From: Adineta ricciae
Lineage: Eukaryota > Rotifera > Eurotatoria > Adinetida > Adinetidae
Direction of reading: 5' to 3'
Assembly: GCA_905250025.1 (NCBI GenBank)
Contig: CAJNOJ010000292.1
Location: forward strand, 60,520-124,519
Length of the DNA stretch: 64,000 nt
Program-made: the position numbers and the translations under genes
The notes under the pieces: model-generated
Told to the model about the DNA's origin: nothing
Database searches by the model: none
Seen by the model: the letters and a program-made list of their open reading frames with translations, nothing else
Shown here: positions 11,180 to 22,168 of the stretch, piece after piece
Numbering within the stretch: position 1 is the stretch's first letter
How the letters are laid out: each line of letters begins with the position of its first letter

Positions 11180-12263
11180 TTTGAAATAAATAAAGAAAAC
11201 TTTCATGATTTTAAAATCATTATTTTCTATACTTCTCTTATTTTTACCACTAGATTGATGATTAAATATAATGAGATACATATTCATCTAACATGAAACT
11301 TCTTTTATTAATCATAGAAGCATTGAATATTAACCTGTTAGTTAGTTTTTTAGTATCATTGATCAAATAGAAGGTCAAGCAATCCTTAACTTTGATTAAG
11401 TAATCTACGAATATGTTCATTTACTAAATAATTCTTTGTTTTAAAACATGTTAGTTATTCTGAATGGAAATTCACATGTTTTCCTTATGAAATCGAGATC
11501 TGTTAGCATTTGTGATCTTTTTGATAGATCACCTTTTCAGTTAGTAATCCTACTTTACTGCATATATAGGTAGAATACTAAAAGCTGTTTTTATTATCTA
11601 TTAATTCGAGGAGATTCCTTACGTGGGACGTCTTAAATGAAAAACTACACTACTCAACGGTGTGCAGGCTTTCCGTTGACTCAATACATGTTAAGTTTGT
11701 CACACTGGATTTCGTTAATTGTTTACAAACATCATTATTTCCATGAAATATACCTCTCTTCTCATCTACCTGTATATTTCCGTAATCTTATTACAATTAA
11801 TTAATTCTGCGACGAATCGTCCGTCCGCGGGCAACTGGTGCAAAAACGAGAGAGATAAAGACAGCCAAGCTATAGAATGTTAGTAGATACGGTGAGCTTT
11901 TGCGAGATAAGTGCAACACTAAATTCTGTGTGATAACGTATAACCATGCTGCATGCATTTCTGAATGAAAACATGGAAGTAGAAGTGATATTGTTTGACA
12001 AATTGCTAAACCATATTTTTCAACTTGGAAAATAAGTGCATTTGATGGAATGCAACATGCCTCTGATTTGCGCATGTTATCAATGGTTCAAAATTCGAAA
12101 ATCATTCAACATCTATCACATGAGATAACATATTCAATATAGGTCAACATATGCGGTCAAAGGTGACACGAACATGTTCATAACCATCGTCTAAGCAAGA
12201 AAATCAATCGCACTGTTCGCTCACACAACTTGGTTCGGTATCAGTATGATATTTTCCCTTACA
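11180..12263. other. intergenic
   Basis: No gene is supported. A minus-strand frame at 11797-12075 (92 codons, hydrophobic) has no recognisable features or splice context. The last about 50 bp before 12246 may hold the 5' end of the F-box gene. Confidence 0.4.
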
Positions 12264-14054
12264 ATGTCGAATATGAAAGAGAATGTTACCAGTATACTTG
12301 ATCTACCAAATGAAATCTTACTTCATATATGTCGTTATCTTTCACAATCGCATATTCTTTATGCATTTTACACACCTTTAACACCAGAATATCGATTTCA
12401 TTCAATTATTAGCGATTATTATGAAACAATTCGACTTGACCAACAAACATACTATGAATTTATTCATTTACGATCTTTATTTCTTTTTTCCGAACTACCT
12501 CTTCGACCTAAGTCATTAATACTAAGCAATAGACACGTCAATATTTTAATAGAACGTTTTTCTGATTCTGAATTCTTCTCGAATGATGTGTTGCAATCCA
12601 TATTTTCAAATTTAACTCATCTCACCATACTCAACTATTCAGTAACTGATTTACACTTTATCGACGATCACATCAAGGAGTTAAAACAACTTGAATATTT
12701 CCACGTAAATATAATTCCATTCGATACTCAATCAGGTATTCAAATTGCGATAATTTGCTGTAGATTTTTTTGAAAAATCCGATGACTTTTTTCAGATGCT
12801 TATATGCTTTCTAAATGCAATCGATCGTTTACTGAAATAATATATCGCGTTAAAATGCCTCTTCTGCATACGTTTCGTTGTGAAACACCTAATGGACTTA
12901 TATTACAAAAAGGTTCGGGAATTTATAAGAGTCTTCGAATTATTGATCTTGTCTTAGACACTATTGATGATCTATATATATTACTTGATGGAATAGCTCC
13001 AAACGCTGAAACCATGCTTATCAAATTATACCAGCCAAGAATACTAAGTATAACTCATATTGTGTGAATAAAAGATAAGAAATAATCGCAATAATTTCTA
13101 TATTAAGCTCGTCCTCGTCCAAACGGTCGTTTATCCTGTCCTCGATTGACTCAATTTAGCTTCTTAGAATGCTCCATTGGGCTTTCTATTGATGATTTGA
13201 AAAGCATTTTTGTTTATATGAAGAATCTAAATCAATTAACATTAAGTATCCGCAATACGCCCGATCCAACCTTTTGTGATGGTTCAATCGTTGAATCTAT
13301 CTTAAATAAATACCTTCCGTCTCTTCGCCAATTTCATTACACAATGACACATCAAATATCTGATCAAACAGTTCCGAAAGATTTTCTTCGGTGGCCAATG
13401 GTGATCAAAACTTATGGGGAACGGATACATATTTATTCGCTTCCGTGGCCATCGAATAAGTATGACAGACGAGAAATACCCGCTGAAAGTGAAGCAACTG
13501 ATCTTAACCATTCAAAGTACAAGAAACATCTTTTAGTGACTAATAATACACAGTTTCATCAATTCAACAAATATTTTGCTCATGTTGATCAAATTACAAC
13601 TAGTTTACCGCTTCATATTCAACTTCCATGGCATGTAACAAAGTTAATTCTCTCTGCAAACACATCTATAAATGTTTGGATAAGCAATGCAGTTGTTCAA
13701 CCTTCTATTCGTCATTTTATCGCTAAATCTAATGTCATCGATGAGAAACAAATGTTAATATTAATTCAAAAATTTCCGCGGGTTAAATATTTAGAATTAT
13801 TATTGTCATCCGATATGATACCATTTATACGATGTTGGAATATTCTATTTAATCGGAAGGATAATACTAGAAAATATTGTAGTGATTGGCCTAATTTAAT
13901 TATCTTTTCCACAGCTGTGAGTAGGGAACAAAGATATTTCTTAACAGCGACAAGTTACAGTTTTGAATGGTTTATTCGAAACACAGATCTCAAATATTAC
14001 ACTGATCGATTTTTCTTCGATGAAAATAATTCAAAAATTACTATTTGGTTCTGA
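12264..14054 (+). CDS. F-box protein with degenerate LRR-like region, 3 exons
   Basis: Exons 12264-12735, 12796-13047 and 13108-14054 join in frame (each break at phase 1) to give about 556 residues. An alternative upstream ATG at 12246 adds six residues. Residues about 10-50 are an F-box (ILDLPNEILLHICRYLSQSHILYAFY), the SKP1-binding part of SCF ubiquitin ligases. The rest shows leucine-rich, irregular repeats (LTHLTILNYSVTDLHFIDDHI, FVYMKNLNQLTLSIRN) that would recruit the target. The family is one of the largest in bdelloids. The third exon starts after an ATATTAAG acceptor, placed here because the frame upstream of the ATG at 13146 (RPNGRLSCPRLTQFSFLE) is clearly coding. The substrate is unknown. 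Confidence 0.8.
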
Positions 14055-14586
14055 TTTTCTTCCCGAGAATGTTCGGAAATAAAGATATGTACATGTATAT
14101 GTATGTTGACAATAGTGTAAATATTGTCTCTTCGTCCTCACAAGAGGTATACTTCTGCTTATGATCTTTTTTAAGCGGAATAAATTTACGTTATGCGCTG
14201 TATCAATGGTAATTCTTAGTTGCTAAATAATGACTCAGAAGGCACACCCTCATAGAGGACCTTTCGACAATGACGAAGTGTGGGATAAATAACGACACAG
14301 AATAGAAAAGAAAAACGACGATGTTTTTTATTTGTTTTTGCTGTACGCATTTTGAAGGACATTTATTTATACTTTGTATATGAAAAAAGAACAATATTAT
14401 GGGGAAATTATCAAAGTAGAAAAAAAAACATAAAAAAGAATGATATCCTACGTACAAAATCGAACTATGAAATAAGAGCAATGAGTATGGCATTACTACA
14501 TTGTTAATTAGTCAGCTAAAAGGAAACAGTCATCTGTGAAATCTCGGTTTTATTGGCATCTCATACTATTTTGGATAATTCGAAAT
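14055..14586. other. intergenic
   Basis: AT-rich, with poly-A/poly-T tracts around 14300-14440. Open frames on the minus strand are low-complexity. Nothing is recognisable. Confidence 0.4.
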
Positions 14587-15351
14587 ATGACAATGAAATC
14601 CAACCGTCACCTTTTGATTGTTACTATTTATCTTACTCTCATTGTGTGTCTGGTCATCGGTGCTCCTTCTGCATCGAAGGGCGATAAAACTGTTCCGTCT
14701 CATCTGAACAAGTCGAATCTGTTTTATCGTGGAATTTATAAGACAACAATTCAAGCTCTCGGACAAGACTATGCTAAAGGAAAATCACCAATAGGTCACA
14801 CAAAGGATGCAGGTGATTTTGCTCCTGAAGGCATGGGTGCCTTCTATGTGTTTGACGTGAGTTTTTCTTCAGTTCGATATCGATTGTTTATTTGCATTTC
14901 TCTATAGAATGAACAAGAAGCACAAGATTGGGGTCGTTGTCATACAGAGGGCACAGCCATTAAGACGTACGTTGTAGTCACTTACCAGTATACACCCAAA
15001 GCAGGCTTGAAGACAAAATCCTTTACCAGTGCCGACAACAACTGGCTCAGCGTAGGTGCATGTGCTTTCTTTTTAACATGTAAATCTTTTTCGTTGTCGG
15101 TTTAGTTCGTAGAGAGCAACTATGCGTCGACTACAAAAACAAGTCCGTATGACATTGTGGAAGGACCAATATCGGCACCTTTCAGAGATAGTAATGGTAA
15201 AAAGATCAAAGTTGCATATACTAAAAATGGCAAACTCGTCTGGCAAGGTGCTTTCATTACTCCAGCTGCTTTGAAAACGCTCGTTGTAGCCGATATCAAA
15301 CAGTATTCGGTAGCTAGCAAAAAAGGTTCAAGCTCGTGCATTATCCAATAG
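14587..15351 (+). CDS. small secreted protein with DUF3990/ART-like fold, 3 exons
   Basis: Exons 14587-14856, 14908-15051 and 15106-15351 give 219 residues; all introns are phase 0. An upstream ATG at 14536 is possible but would put 17 residues before the signal peptide (HLLIVTIYLTLIVCLVIGAPS). The mature part has LFYRGI, then GDFAPEGMGAFYVFDNEQEAQDWG, and later NNWLSFVESN...YDIVEGPIS. This is the layout of DUF3990 (PF13151): YxG, DFGxGFY, QAxxWA, and WxxFxxxN...YDxVxGP. That family is related to the ADP-ribosyltransferase fold and is mostly bacterial, where it appears in polymorphic toxins. An active ART is uncertain because a clear catalytic Glu cannot be assigned. An AATAAA follows at about 15422. 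The assignment rests on the motif pattern only. Confidence 0.55.
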
Positions 15352-15559
15352 AAATAACGTTACATTCTTTTTTTTATTGTACCATTCATGTATTTTGTTA
15401 ATAAGTTTTTTGGTGATGGTGAAATAAAATCTTTTTATTACGTCTTTAATTATAAGTTCTGTTTTGCACGTGATTTCGAATGTCAGACCTCAAAGAGGAG
15501 GTTGCTTGTAGTTTTATACGAATATTTTTTTCACGGGCTAATCTGCTCGTAAGTCGTTT

Positions 15560-16420
15560 CTATTCATTACAACGCATGTCCAACAAAACTCGTACAGTAT
15601 GCGTTCCAGTATCTGCAATAACTGGATCATCCTTTCCATCGTTGTTCAAATCAGCGACTTTGATAGATTGTGCACAATCGTTGAGCATTTCTTCATTTAT
15701 GCTAAATGATAAATAATTTCGATTGAATAAATCGCTACTTGTTCCAAGAAAAATGTTGATTGTTTCACTACAGTGCAACACAGCTATATCATCGATTTGG
15801 TCATTATTGAAGTTGATTTTGGCAACAGATGTCGGATGGTGACTGGTGAGATAAGTTTGCTGAATAAATTGTTGATCATCAGAAGCGAGTAGAATTTGTA
15901 ATGTATCTGACAGAGATGATACCATTGCTAAATCATCATAGTCATCCTCATTGAATCTTGCAGTTATCAACGAGAATGGGTCTTCATACATACGATTTTG
16001 GGTTATCTGATATCCATTTCTAATATTCTTGAAGTTCAATAAATAAAATGTTACTACACCACCATAGATATTGCATGTACTGAAATCATTCCGGTTGCCA
16101 TCATGATCAAAATCACCAATGGTTATAGAGACAATATTTGACACGATGGTACATAGTATATCGCACTGTTTAATAAACGTTTGTCCATCAATATACTTAA
16201 AAAAAGATAATAAATCTTATCGCGGACTTGTTTGTGAGACGATATTGATTAGTGACAATCAAATCGAAAAGAACATTTCCATCAAAATCAGCCGACTCAA
16301 TTACACCAGGTGCATTTTTATGAAGATCCAATACAAATTTACTGTCTAATGAGAATACTGAGCCATTCGATTGTTCATTGAAGAGCAGAACTATTTGACC
16401 TGCTCCAGGTAAACTCACAG
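15560..16420 (-). pseudogene. FG-GAP (integrin-type) repeat region, frameshifted
   Basis: From an acceptor (TTTCTAG) at 16421 the minus strand encodes AVSLPGAGQIVLLFNEQ... and five calcium-loop-like motifs: SADFDGNVLFDLIV, IGDFDHDGNRNDF, ARFNEDDYDDLAM, KINFNNDQIDDIAV and VADLNNDGKDDPVIAD. The frame is lost in a run of seven T (plus-strand A 16199-16205). Removing one base would let FIIFFKYIDGQTF continue in frame, so it may be a sequence error or real decay. FG-GAP/VCBS repeats form beta-propellers on secreted proteins. It lies directly downstream of the two-TM module array, and the 5' end of this reading frame is not separable from it. Confidence 0.55.
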
Positions 16421-16439
16421 CTAGAAATATACAAAACAG

Positions 16440-17359
16440 TCATATATCTGTTTTCGAAGAACTTTCCAATATACAGATCAAATGAGGTTTTATAAAACCA
16501 TTGGGATATCAAAAGTTGACTCAAACTTGTTTCAATTCGTATATCTAGTTTAGTTATTTGAATGTCTCTTAGAATTTGAAGTGAAACAGGTTTAGTACAA
16601 GAGATACCTGCTTGCATAAGATCTAAACATGTTTGATTGTAAAGACATGCGAAAGTCGATTGAAGAAACGCATCGAGATACAAACAAACAGTGCGAAAGC
16701 CCGAGTTAACAGATCCAATGCGAGTGCAGGGTCAAAAATAGTATTGGATTGAATCGATGGATCTTGAAGAACAAGTTGCCAATTGATTTCCTTCATTGAT
16801 CAACAAGATCAATTCTAAAGTCTGCATGAAGTCATCGGCTATGGTATTCTTGAATTGATTGAACAATGTGTCCGTTTGGACTTGAAATTCAGTCGGAGAA
16901 AGAACTTGTCGAGTGAAAAAATCTGTTTGTTCGAAACTGGTCAGTGATAAATTGCATAGGATTGACACAACCTCAAACTGAAAAGCAATGTTATTCCGGT
17001 AATCTTCGCCGAAGGCATATCCCGATATTATTTGGGCTATGTGTCTCAAGACTTCACGCCATTCCGATGAAATAAAAACACTCGAACAGATCTCGTGATA
17101 TGTTGGTTGCAGTTGTGAAATAAATTGTTGACATTTTATCGCAATATGAGTGCAGCGGCATTGTATAGTCAATGGATATTGAGCATACAATTCTTTATAT
17201 TCGAACACACTCGGCGATTGGATAACAGATACCATTGTTTGTTGCTTTAATGAAGTGCATAGAAGTAGAACAAATAAAATCGTAATTAGATTTCGACGAA
17301 TAGTTTTCGCATTTTGTCAGGATGAAATATCACGAAAGAGATTTAATTCGATGATACTT
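16440..17359 (-). pseudogene. two-TM cysteine-rich module 3 (decayed)
   Basis: After an in-frame TGA (17317-17319) the frame continues with a TM segment (NLITILFVLLLCTSLK) and an ectodomain start (YPLTIQCRCTHIAIKCQQFI...YHEICSSVFISSEWREVL...FQFEVVSILC). This follows the pattern CPC...HxxC...S.W...FQ..S.LC of the intact relative at 37250-38509. Near 16732 the frame breaks, and the cysteine-rich middle is missing before LDAFLQSTFACLYNQTC resumes in another frame. The C-terminal TM is not recognisable; FG-GAP sequence follows instead. Confidence 0.6.
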
Positions 17360-18629
17360 CGTCGAGTAAATGCACATGAAGAACAAATTCCTCTCGAACT
17401 TTGCGACTGATGAGTAAAATAATTTCGTATATTGAATACCGATGAAAATATAATCGGTAGTAATAAATGTAGGATAGTGTTTAATCCGCCAATTAAACCA
17501 AGAATGGTTGTGATGATATAAACCATTTCCAAGTGACTTTCAATGAGATATTCACATATCCATGGTTGGCATTGATTAAAATATAATTGATACGAACTTT
17601 CATTAGTCCATGATTGTACGAATAAATCGTTTGTTAAAGATTCAATCGAAACGTTGTTCGAAGATGTTGATAGTTGAGGTTTTGTGAAATTTGATTCAGT
17701 TAAAGTTGAATCAATAAATTGTTGAATATGAGAAACACATGTTTGATTATACAAACGTTCTAAGTTTGACATATGAGGACTGACTGAAAAGGAAACCATG
17801 TGTGAAACATTCCTGGAATAGTAAAACTGTCATTAATCATCGTTTTCATGATGCATTTATCATTAATAGACAAGGGATCGCAACGACATTTCAAAGCGAA
17901 GTTACGTAAATCTGGATAATCGACTTCATCATATAATGGATAGGTATTTAAGGTCACACCACAGATTTGCTCGCCATAGAAATCTTTCGCGAGGTAAAAA
18001 GCGGTATTTGTCGACGTAATGAATTGATTGATTTCCATATGTGATCCGATTAGTTGAATAAGCGTCCGAAATAGTTCTCTTGTTGTCTTTAGAAATTTTT
18101 CGAAAATTAAATTAATATGTAGCTGAAAGGATGGATAACTGAGTAGTTGAGAAGTAAGAAATTCTTTTTGATAGAACGAATCGAGAGATTCAATGACTGT
18201 TGATTGAGATGCTTGACAAAGAGTTGACAGCAGTTGAAAATGAAATTTCGATTGACTACGAAAATCATGTGTAGCAAGGGTTTCTGATATTGATCCATTC
18301 AGACGATATGAATTTACTTGAGCAGATCTCGTGATATTTAGATCGAATAGAAGAAATAAACTGAGAATATTTGATTGAATTTTGTGAACATGGGCAATTT
18401 AGTGTCGATGAATATTACGGTTATAAAGCTGGAAATAGTCTTCTAATGATGGTGATTTATGTGTGATTGTGGTTAAGGATATTCTAGTGAAGTTGAATGA
18501 TGTCAAAATGATAAAACTAATGAATAATAAAAGTAATTGAACTCGTGTTGTTACACATTCTTGTTTGAGAATAATTTCATTTTCCGCTCGAGGCATTTTC
18601 TCAAAGAGATTCAATTGCGTTAACTTTTG
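17360..18629 (-). pseudogene. two-TM cysteine-rich module 2 (decayed)
   Basis: The module starts with LNLFEKMPRAENEII and a TM (VQLLLLFISFIILTSFNF). It then needs a frameshift at about 18399 to reach LNCPCSQNSIKYSQF...YHEICSSKFISSEW, a second shift with loss of about eight residues at about 18300, and a third at about 17790 before YNQTCVSHIQQF. It ends with NESSYQLYFNQCQPWICEYLIESHLEMVYIITTILGLIGG (no more than parts quoted by position: about 17580-17460) and a final TM. Three breaks make it clearly non-functional as one frame. Confidence 0.65.
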
Positions 18630-19997
18630 TTTACACGAAGAGAAGAATCCGATGATACAATTGTGTAGAGAGGGTTTCGAAGGGTTTGATTGCTTTCGAA
18701 CGATGAGATTCTCTACTATTCCAACAAGTATCGATGCGAAGATCCGAATCGTTGAAGCCAATCCGCTGAATAAGCCAGTCAACAATGTCATAATATGCAA
18801 AAATGGATATTTCTCATTGACTGTATATTGCCATTGATTAGGAGAACATTGATTATAATATTGTCAATATGATGTTTGATTTAACCATTGTAAGATAAAC
18901 AATTGACTGAGTAATGTTTCAATAGTTGAAGAAAAGATGGATGAGTTCAGTTGTCGAAATATATGAGAAGAATTTGTAAGAATATCAATAAATGTTTGGT
19001 TCAGAAATGCTTCGAGTGTGGATTGAAGAAGAGCACTGACCGTATAACATCCTGTTTGAAATCCAGGGATGATTTCATTTTGGAATGAAGTTGGACCAAG
19101 ACAATCAGTCGATGTGGAACTTGAACAGATACAAGTGGATCCATCTGTAAATGTGTAATTAATTCCGGGAAAAGGTGTAGAATATTCCAAGAATGGTTGA
19201 TAAGCAAGAACAGGCCGAACACTGATGACTGAAGCACCAGTCATGAATAAACTTTGTGCAGTGATGTTTTGAATGAAATGTAATTTTCTCAAAATTGTTT
19301 TCGATAGAAGACGAATGAATTCGGTCGTCAATGTATTGATTTGAAGTTGAAAAGAGTACTGAAAAACAAGTTTTGATTGAACAAATTCGGTTAAATAGAA
19401 GGTTTCGAGTGCATCATTGATGGTATTTTGTACTAAGGAACAAATCGATCGGAGGGTTTGAAACTGCAATGCACCTATACGACGAAAATCGGTAATTGAT
19501 GAAACATCCCAACTTTGTTCATAGAGTATAAACAGATAATTAATCCATTCGTCAGCCACTAGATCGCTTCCACATAATTCATTGTAAACAATTTTGATTT
19601 CAAGAAATTCTCTGTATTTAATACCAATTTTCGAACAAGAAGATTTTAATGTTGGGTACAATGATAATGTCGAATATTCTTCAAATGATAGAATTTTTCT
19701 CATATATGTTTCAGTGAACGATGCGATCGAGTAGTAAAATGTAAGAATAATAAGAGATACCCCCCGAAGAATAACATACACTCGCGATGAGTATCGTTCC
19801 TGTTGAATTTGTTTCACATCAATCGTCCCTGTTTTGTACACATTTAGTTCCAGTAGAAAAGGTTTTAGGTTTACGAAAAAAGAACAAAGGAAAGTGTACA
19901 GCGGCATTCTCTTTCTGTAGTACTTCGTAAACTGAGTTACTCGTAGAGGAAGAACAACACAATTAAAAAAAAACACGGTATGATGGAGTGAGCGCAT
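18630..19997 (-). pseudogene. two-TM cysteine-rich module 1, one premature stop
   Basis: A 377-codon frame (start 19997) runs through a TM (VYVILRGVSLIILTFYYSIA), an ectodomain with CSKIGIKYREF...VYNELCGSDLVADEW...LQFQTLRSIC and a cysteine-rich part (CICSSSTSTDCLGPT...GFQTGCYTVSALLQSTLEAFLNQTF). It meets a TGA at 18864-18866. The same frame continues past it with QYYNQCSPNQWQYTVNEKYPF and the C-terminal TM (LHIMTLLTGLFSGLASTIRIF). This is homologous to the intact protein at 37250-38509. The single stop may be recent, and the module would otherwise be complete. It runs on into module 2 without a stop, so the original gene was probably a head-to-tail fusion. Confidence 0.65.
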
Positions 19998-20179
19998 CGA
20001 TGTTCTAGGAAGAAAAAAAACCTTTTAACTTAAGGTTTTTCAGTGAAGTTTTCGTCGAAAGAGAGCGTAGATTGAGGAAACAATATATTGAAAAGAAAAC
20101 TTATATGCTTTCTCTGTTTATTAAAAGACATTCAGCATTTTAAAATGAACAGTCATTCCAATATATGCGCATACAAAGT

Positions 20180-20986
20180 TCAAATATTGATTTCTCCTTT
20201 TAAATATGTAACCGCTTTGCCAGAAAGCAACACTCGATCATCTTTATATTCCAACCAAAGTTCTCCCTTACGCGCCGAAATCTGGTAAGCGTGCAGTTGA
20301 TTTTTACCTAATCGTTCAGACCAGAAAGGAGTCAAAGTGCAATGAGCTGAACCACAAACGGGATCTTCGGGAACGCCGGCGTTAGGAGCAAAAAATCGTG
20401 AAACAAAATCTACTTCGTCACCAGGAGCTGTGACAATCACAGCAAAAGCATCATCGATTTTGCTCAATGCAGTGAAGTTCGGCGACAACTGTTTGACGTC
20501 GGCCTCGTTTTCATAAACGAGCAAGTAGTCCCTTGCCTTATAAACACCAATTGGAGCCTTTTCACTTTGTAGCGCTGACAACATGCCAGTTGGCAAATCG
20601 ACTTTGGTAGCTGGGCGAGCTGGAAAATCGAGGGTATATAAATCATTTTCTTTTTGTCGGTATACTATGAGTTCACCAGCCTTCTTCGTCTGAAAGTTGA
20701 TCTCCTGTTTCATGGGAGACATTTCAATGAAAATTACATGTGCTGTCGCTAAGGTCGCATGACCACATAAGTCTATTTCCACCGTAGGTGTAAACCAGCG
20801 AAGTTCGTATGTGTTGTCACTGGAAGTAGGTACAAAGAAAGCTGTTTCGGACAGATTGTTTTCAGCAGCAATATTTTGCATCACTGCATCGGGTAACCAC
20901 TTATCTAGTGGACATACAGCTGCCGGATTACCGCCAAACAATTGATCAGTGAATGCATCGACTTGGTATATTTTAATACTCGTCAT
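20180..20986 (-). CDS. PhzF-family isomerase/epimerase-like enzyme
   Basis: A single intronless frame of 268 residues, the usual length for PhzF proteins. Diagnostic parts are the start IKIYQVDAFTDQLFGGNPAAVCPL, the catalytic Glu in NNLSETAFF (residue 47), WFTPTVEIDLCGHATLATAHV (about residues 64-84) and GVPEDPVCGSAHCTLTPFW (about 208-226). PhzF proteins have two diaminopimelate-epimerase-like halves and carry out acid/base isomerisation of small cytosolic metabolites. The physiological substrate of the animal and bdelloid homologues is unknown, so a phenazine role should not be assumed. It is less AT-rich than its surroundings and lacks introns, which is compatible with transfer from bacteria, though PhzF-like genes also exist in animals. 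Confidence 0.9.
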   Translation of the reverse strand: MTSIKIYQVDAFTDQLFGGNPAAVCPLDKWLPDAVMQNIAAENNLSETAFFVPTSSDNTYELRWFTPTVEIDLCGHATLATAHVIFIEMSPMKQEINFQTKKAGELIVYRQKENDLYTLDFPARPATKVDLPTGMLSALQSEKAPIGVYKARDYLLVYENEADVKQLSPNFTALSKIDDAFAVIVTAPGDEVDFVSRFFAPNAGVPEDPVCGSAHCTLTPFWSERLGKNQLHAYQISARKGELWLEYKDDRVLLSGKAVTYLKGEINI

Positions 20987-22168
20987 TTCAAGTTATATCG
21001 TGTGACCTAGAAAAGTGAACTCTATCTTACATATTTAGTACAAATAAATTTAAAATGTATCAAAGAAAATGCATGGGTGTCTTTCTACATTCAAATACGA
21101 ATCTTTATTATTTTGCTACAGCGGTATCAGTCACGTTCTCTCTTATCTACCTCTCCAATCTTCGATATAGCTTACAATGCAAAAATCTGTGATACTCCAG
21201 GAGGTATATCGTGATGCAGTAACACAATTTGCTTTTTTTTCTCTCGTTCTGTTCTTATGAAGAGTGACAATGAAATGCACTCATTCTGTTTAAATTACAA
21301 GTTACAGAGACGAATCGCTTGCTATTAATTATTGGTATGACTGATCTTCAGTAGCCGATGAATAACTACCCAGGTCGAACAATCCCATAATCGAATCTCG
21401 TCGGATCCGAAACATGGATTTCCTAAGGGTCATCATAGAACATAGCTAAAAGGATCGCTCATAAAATTTGCAACAACCGACGGGATTTTTCTGGTCGGAT
21501 TTGTTGACCTGGGCGATGAGTCCCTTAAGCAAGGACGAAACGCGTCGTGAGTGCTTGGAACTGTTTATATATTTTTGTAAACTCACCCACACCCACCCCA
21601 CCCTTCGTACTTTTGAAAACTGTTGAGATGAAACTATTGATCATTCCACCATCGACGATGATTGAATGAACAAGGATCCTAAACTTTGATAAACAAAAAC
21701 TCTTTTTTTTGCGAATAACAGATCATGTCAGACACCCCTAATTGCATCAACGATTTTTCCATTTAGGAAATATCTATAAACGCTTGTAGATCTATGGTAA
21801 GTTTTTAAAAAAAGAGAAGGTTTTTGTATATTGCTGTTTTCTTTACACTATACGTTAAATGTGATTGACGTCAATGATATTGCAACATAGAAGAGTAGAA
21901 ATAAATGATAATTAGTATGATATATGTAGGCACAGAAAAAGCCTGTCACAATATGCTATTCTATTTTTTATCATTCTTTGTTTCTCTCAAGATCGCCTTC
22001 CGCTAGTAACCAGCGAAACTCTTATCAGTTTCATTATTTTCTTTTGAAAGTTAAAAAAATCATTATATTTACTCCAGTTGCATTTCTCTCTCTCTCTCTT
22101 TTCTGCAACATTATAGCGTCTTCTATGTATCCATACACTTTCACTATCTCACTTCTTACATTCACAAA
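20987..22168. other. intergenic, with CT microsatellite and short telomere-like tract
   Basis: No gene is supported. A C-rich tract at about 21584-21606 (CTCACCCACACCCACCCCAC) reads as TGTGGG/TGGG-type sequence on the minus strand. A (CT)n microsatellite lies at about 22085-22101. The sequence between is ordinary AT-rich DNA. Confidence 0.5.

Noticed and set aside
11797-12075. 92-codon minus-strand hydrophobic frame as a gene
   Set aside because: No homologous motif, splice context or conserved copy; the region is ordinary intergenic DNA.
18864-18866. Selenocysteine or programmed readthrough at the TGA
   Set aside because: No Cys is present at this position in the related modules and no SECIS-like hairpin was recognised; other breaks in the array favour decay.
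20180-20986. Phenazine biosynthesis operon
   Set aside because: Only one PhzF-like gene is present with no other phz genes; PhzF-like proteins are widespread outside phenazine producers.
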